A DNA stretch of 9,011 nt from Bacteroidales bacterium. Lineage in GTDB: Bacteria > Bacteroidota > Bacteroidia > Bacteroidales > WCHB1-69. Positions 6,536 to 9,011 of the stretch are shown piece by piece. The stretch lies in the NCBI GenBank assembly GCA_028683685.1, contig JAQUHH010000082.1, forward strand, positions 1 to 9,011. The letters are read 5' to 3'. The translations under genes and the position numbers were made by a program. The notes below the pieces were generated by a model. The model was not told the DNA's origin and made no database searches. It was given only the letters and a program-made list of their open reading frames with translations. Each line of letters begins with the position of its first letter. The stretch's first letter is position 1.

Positions 6536-6578
6536 GTAACTTTACTTTTTTAAAAATGCAACTCAAAAATAACTCAAA

Positions 6579-6938
6579 ATGTATACTATTTATCACAATC
6601 CTCGATGTAAAATCAGTCGTCAGGTATTGGCAGATTTGAAAAATGCAACCCAAAATGAAATTCAAATTGTAAATTACACCAAAGATAAGTTTTCTCACAA
6701 AAAGCTGGAGGATTTATTAAATTTGCTAAATATCGAGCCTTTGGATATTGTTCGTAAAAAAGACCCCGTGTTTATTTCACAATTCAAAAACAAGAAGTTT
6801 TCGAAAGAAGAGTGGATTCAAATATTGGTTGAAAATCATAAACTTATCGAGCGTCCTATCGTTACACGAGGATATCAAGGCGTTGTTTGCCGTCCGGCTG
6901 AGAGAGTATTTGAATTAATTTCAAAACAAAAGAAATGA
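6579..6938 (+). CDS. ArsC-family glutaredoxin-like reductase
   Basis: A 119-residue protein of the ArsC family, a thioredoxin-like fold found in the cytoplasm. The N-terminal active site reads YHNPRCKISR, with the nucleophilic Cys10. Arg59 (DIVRKKDP), Arg92 (ERPIV) and Arg105 (VCRPAERV) fall at the spacing of the three anion-binding arginines of plasmid R773 ArsC (Arg60, Arg94, Arg107), so arsenate reduction coupled to glutaredoxin is chemically plausible. No arsenic genes (arsR, arsB, acr3) are near, and family members of this YfgD-like kind often have no proven role, so no gene symbol is given. Its stop overlaps the fumC start in ATGA (4 bp), which suggests translational coupling with fumarase. 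Its own promoter-like element lies at 6528-6535. Confidence 0.88.
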   Translation: MYTIYHNPRCKISRQVLADLKNATQNEIQIVNYTKDKFSHKKLEDLLNLLNIEPLDIVRKKDPVFISQFKNKKFSKEEWIQILVENHKLIERPIVTRGYQGVVCRPAERVFELISKQKK

Positions 6939-8314
6939 AAATCAGAATAGAAAAAGATTCGATGGGCGAAATTAATGTTTCCGAAGAAAAATATTGGGCA
7001 GCCCAAACTCAACGTTCGTTTGAAAATTTTAAAATTGGTGACGAAAAAATGCCATTGGATTTAATTAAAGCCATGGCTAGAGTGAAAAAAGCAGCTTCGT
7101 TTGCAAATTTTAAATGTGGTATTTTCGATGAAAATAAAATGAAATCCATTCATCAAGTTTGCGACGAAATTATCAACGAAGATCACAATGATCAGTTTCC
7201 TTTGGTTATCTGGCAAACGGGTTCAGGTACGCAGACCAATATGAATTTAAATGAAGTCATTTCCAATCGAATTCAGTTTTTAAAATATGGAGAAATCGGG
7301 AAACAAGCCCTTTATGTTCATCCCAACGACGATGTTAATAAATCGCAATCGACCAATGATGTTTTTCCTACAGCAATGAGAGTTGCAGCCTATAAAACTT
7401 TACAAACGAAAACGATTCCTGAATTAAGACTGCTCCAAAAAGTATTTTCCGAAAAAGCATTAAGCTTTGCCAATGTTGTAAAAACCGGTCGCACACATAT
7501 GATGGATGCCACGCCCGTAACTCTAGGGCAAGAAATGAAATCGTTTGCCGATCAGCTTAAAACATCTTTGGAGTTGCTGATTCATTCTAGTGAACTTCTG
7601 ACCGAGTTGCCCATTGGCGGAACGGCTACAGGAAGCGAATTGAATGCTCCGAAAAATTATGATGTTTTAGCTGCTGAATTTCTTTCCAAAGAAACGGGGT
7701 TCTCCTTTAAATCAGCAGAATGTAAAGCTACGCATATGGCAACTCTCGATAGTTTTGTTCATGTTTCATCGGGCTTAAAAAATACTGCTGTAAGTTTGAT
7801 GAAAATTGCCAACGATATTCGTTTATTGGCCTCTGGACCGAGATGTGGCCTAGGCGAAATACACATTCCAGCCAATGAGCCAGGATCTTCCATTATGCCT
7901 GGAAAAGTAAATCCCACTCAAGTAGAAGCCATGACCATGGTGTGTGCCCAAATTATGGGAAACGATTATGCCATTACCATCGGTGGAATGCAGGGACATT
8001 TGCAACTAAATGTCTTTATGCCGTTAATTATCCGAAATATCCTTCATTCTGCTCATATTTTGGCGGACAGCTGTCGCTCTTTTCGCTTGCATTGTGTAGA
8101 CGGCATCGAACCAAATTTGCCTCAAATAAAAGAACATTTAAATAATTCATTGATGCTGGTTACCGCCCTCAATCCGCATATTGGTTATTCAAATGCAGCA
8201 AAAATAGCTCAAAAAGCACTTTGCGAAGATTTAACTTTAAAAGAAGCTGCTTTGCAATCCGGAATTTCGGAAAATGATTTTGACACATGGGTAGATCCTT
8301 ATAAAATGGTGTAA
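6935..8314 (+). CDS. fumC: Class II fumarate hydratase
   Basis: Iron-independent, oxygen-stable fumarase that interconverts fumarate and L-malate in the cytoplasm as part of the citric acid cycle; it works as a homotetramer. The 459 residues compare with 467 in E. coli FumC. Substrate-site motifs are intact: GSGTQTNMNLNE (96-107), GRTHMMDATPVTLGQ with the active-site His188, and the superfamily signature GSSIMPGKVNP (317-327) with the catalytic Ser318 in the mobile loop. His188 and Ser318 even carry the E. coli numbers. GSGTQTNMN and THMMDATP favour fumarase over aspartase or argininosuccinate lyase. Translation starts inside the stop of the arsC-like gene (4-bp overlap) with no Shine-Dalgarno of its own, so it probably depends on the upstream gene. 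A weak terminator may follow at 8388-8411. Confidence 0.96.
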   Translation: MKIRIEKDSMGEINVSEEKYWAAQTQRSFENFKIGDEKMPLDLIKAMARVKKAASFANFKCGIFDENKMKSIHQVCDEIINEDHNDQFPLVIWQTGSGTQTNMNLNEVISNRIQFLKYGEIGKQALYVHPNDDVNKSQSTNDVFPTAMRVAAYKTLQTKTIPELRLLQKVFSEKALSFANVVKTGRTHMMDATPVTLGQEMKSFADQLKTSLELLIHSSELLTELPIGGTATGSELNAPKNYDVLAAEFLSKETGFSFKSAECKATHMATLDSFVHVSSGLKNTAVSLMKIANDIRLLASGPRCGLGEIHIPANEPGSSIMPGKVNPTQVEAMTMVCAQIMGNDYAITIGGMQGHLQLNVFMPLIIRNILHSAHILADSCRSFRLHCVDGIEPNLPQIKEHLNNSLMLVTALNPHIGYSNAAKIAQKALCEDLTLKEAALQSGISENDFDTWVDPYKMV

Positions 8315-8387
8315 ATTTCAATCAAAGATGAAAGTGTGTTTTTTAAAACGACTCAGGATTTCTATTTTGCTTAAAGTTTATTAACGC

Positions 8388-8411
8388 AAAAAGACAAGCT
8401 TTTTAGTTTTT
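8388..8411 (+). terminator. Weak possible terminator after fumC
   Basis: AAAAAG (8388-8393) can pair with CTTTTT (8399-8404) around a 5-nt loop, followed by AG and a run of T. The stem is short and almost all A-T, so efficiency is doubtful; read-through into the cyclase gene is possible. It is the only terminator-like structure in the 134 bp between fumC and the next gene. Confidence 0.3.
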
Positions 8412-8417
8412 TTACAC

Positions 8418-8425
8418 TAGTTTTG
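8418..8425 (+). promoter_or_regulatory. Bacteroidota-type -7 element for the diadenylate cyclase gene
   Basis: TAGTTTTG matches TAnnTTTG and lies 23 bp before the ATG at 8449, giving a leader of some 15-20 nt. A GAGG stretch (8438-8441), one of the few Shine-Dalgarno-like sequences in the window, sits 7 bp before that ATG. No clear -33 element was seen. Confidence 0.42.
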
Positions 8426-8448
8426 CAAAAAATAAATGAGGTCAACCC

Positions 8449-9011
8449 ATGATGCTTTCAGTTTTCAATTTTCTTGAATTTAAAATAGTCGATTTTGTCG
8501 ATATTTTCTTGGTTGCCCTTCTGTTATTCCAATTATATCGACTGCTGAAAGGCACTGCTGCCATGAAAATTTTTCTAGGCATTATTGCAGTGTTTTTTAT
8601 TTGGAAAACAGTTGATTTGCTCGAAATGGAACTTTTGTCTGAGATTTTTGGACAGTTTATTAGTGTTGGAGTAATCGCACTTTTAGTGGTGTTTCAACCC
8701 GAAATTAGAAAGTTCTTACTGATGCTTGGAACTCCCAATTTTTTGAAAAAACGCAAATTCTTATTCTGGAAAGTTTTTGAAACTGGAGACGATAAGATGG
8801 ACATTGATTCGGTGGTGGATGCGTGCAAAAAAATGTCAACAAATCTAACGGGAGCTTTGATTGTTATTTCTCGCCAAAATGAACTAAATGAGTATATAGA
8901 CACCGGACAATCAATTAATGCTGAAATAAGCAGCGAGCTTTTAGAAAATATCTTTTTCAAAAACAGTCCATTGCATGATGGTGCCGTTATTATTAGCAAT
9001 AATAGAATTCA
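8449..9011 (+). CDS. cdaA: Diadenylate cyclase, CdaA/DacA type (N-terminal part, 3' truncated)
   Basis: Membrane-anchored enzyme that makes cyclic di-AMP from two ATP; the messenger controls potassium and osmotic balance and envelope stress. The first 187 residues are present and the frame runs off the window. Three hydrophobic segments (about residues 16-30, 40-58 and 66-82) form the membrane anchor. They are followed by FQPEIRKFL (82-90), a hallmark of the CdaA family (TIGR00159). The DAC domain begins near residue 120, with GALIVI (135-140) and the catalytic DGA motif in SPLHDGAVII (Asp177-Gly178-Ala179). The ATP-binding RHR motif would lie beyond the edge. The start at 8449 is favoured by the GAGG 7 bp upstream; a second ATG follows directly at 8452. 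Bacteroidota often carry folP next to this gene, but here fumC precedes it, 134 bp away. The gene appears to have its own promoter. Confidence 0.93.
   Translation, partial: MMLSVFNFLEFKIVDFVDIFLVALLLFQLYRLLKGTAAMKIFLGIIAVFFIWKTVDLLEMELLSEIFGQFISVGVIALLVVFQPEIRKFLLMLGTPNFLKKRKFLFWKVFETGDDKMDIDSVVDACKKMSTNLTGALIVISRQNELNEYIDTGQSINAEISSELLENIFFKNSPLHDGAVIISNNRI

Larger units (their letters stand above)
6150..6578. promoter_or_regulatory. Divergent intergenic region between the lysine operon and arsC-like/fumC
   Basis: This is 429 bp of very AT-rich DNA with no convincing gene on either strand. It holds a TAnnTTTG-type element for each direction (6191-6198 minus, 6528-6535 plus), overlapping palindromes near its centre (6384-6400) and an inverted repeat at 6298-6319. 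No RNA gene or riboswitch was recognised. A short frame on the minus strand runs into it from the CoA-transferase gene, but looks like unselected sequence. Confidence 0.7.

Noticed and set aside
6501..6698. 65-codon minus-strand frame spanning the arsC-like start
   Set aside because: It overlaps the promoter and active-site coding region of the arsC-like gene, and its translation is hydrophobic and low in information.
8694..8999. 101-codon minus-strand frame at the right edge
   Set aside because: It is antisense to the diadenylate cyclase frame, which has membrane segments, FQPEIRKFL and the DGA motif; the antisense product has no recognisable features.
1..9011. Mobile element, CRISPR array, tRNA or riboswitch
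   Set aside because: No transposase or integrase-like protein, regularly spaced repeats, cloverleaf-type sequence or conserved aptamer core was seen; gene content is ordinary chromosomal metabolism.

Overview
The window is an AT-rich piece of chromosome, most likely from a member of the Bacteroidota. Three things point there: an S46-family dipeptidyl-peptidase, TAnnTTTG-type -7 promoter elements with A-rich leaders and almost no Shine-Dalgarno sequences, and an exonuclease VII large subunit of the divergent type with a GHSTN motif. There are nine protein genes. No rRNA, tRNA, CRISPR array, insertion sequence or phage gene was seen. The window cuts through a gene at each end.

Layout: (1) 1-2082, plus strand: the C-terminal end of an S46 dipeptidyl-peptidase (DPP11-like, acidic-residue specific), then xseA and xseB (exonuclease VII), tightly packed. 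(2) 2123-2156: a strong symmetrical hairpin that can terminate transcription from both sides, placed between two convergent operons. (3) 6149-2179, minus strand: a four-gene lysine-catabolism operon, in transcription order CoA-transferase alpha subunit, class III aminotransferase, kce and kdd. (4) 6150-6578: a 429-bp divergent regulatory region with a TAnnTTTG element facing each way and overlapping palindromes between them. (5) 6579-8314, plus strand: an ArsC-like thiol protein overlapping fumC by 4 bp. (6) 8449-9011, plus strand: the first 187 residues of a CdaA/DacA-type diadenylate cyclase, cut by the window end.

The most interesting part is the minus-strand operon. Kdd oxidises 3,5-diaminohexanoate to 5-amino-3-oxohexanoate. 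Kce combines that product with acetyl-CoA to give acetoacetate and 3-aminobutyryl-CoA. The classical pathway then uses the ammonia lyase Kal to make crotonyl-CoA. No kal is present here; a fold-type I class III aminotransferase sits in its place. This matches the acyl-CoA beta-transaminase variant of lysine breakdown reported for Cloacimonas-like bacteria, in which 3-aminobutyryl-CoA is converted directly to acetoacetyl-CoA with the amino group passed to 2-oxoglutarate. The CoA-transferase alpha subunit would activate the free acetoacetate, but its beta subunit is not beside it. The two aminomutases (kamA, kamDE) are also outside the window. The variant route would turn lysine into acetoacetyl-CoA and then acetyl-CoA, rather than into crotonyl-CoA and butyrate. 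The neighbouring peptidase and fumarase fit a peptide- and amino-acid-consuming lifestyle, but only the four-gene operon is directly linked by sequence.
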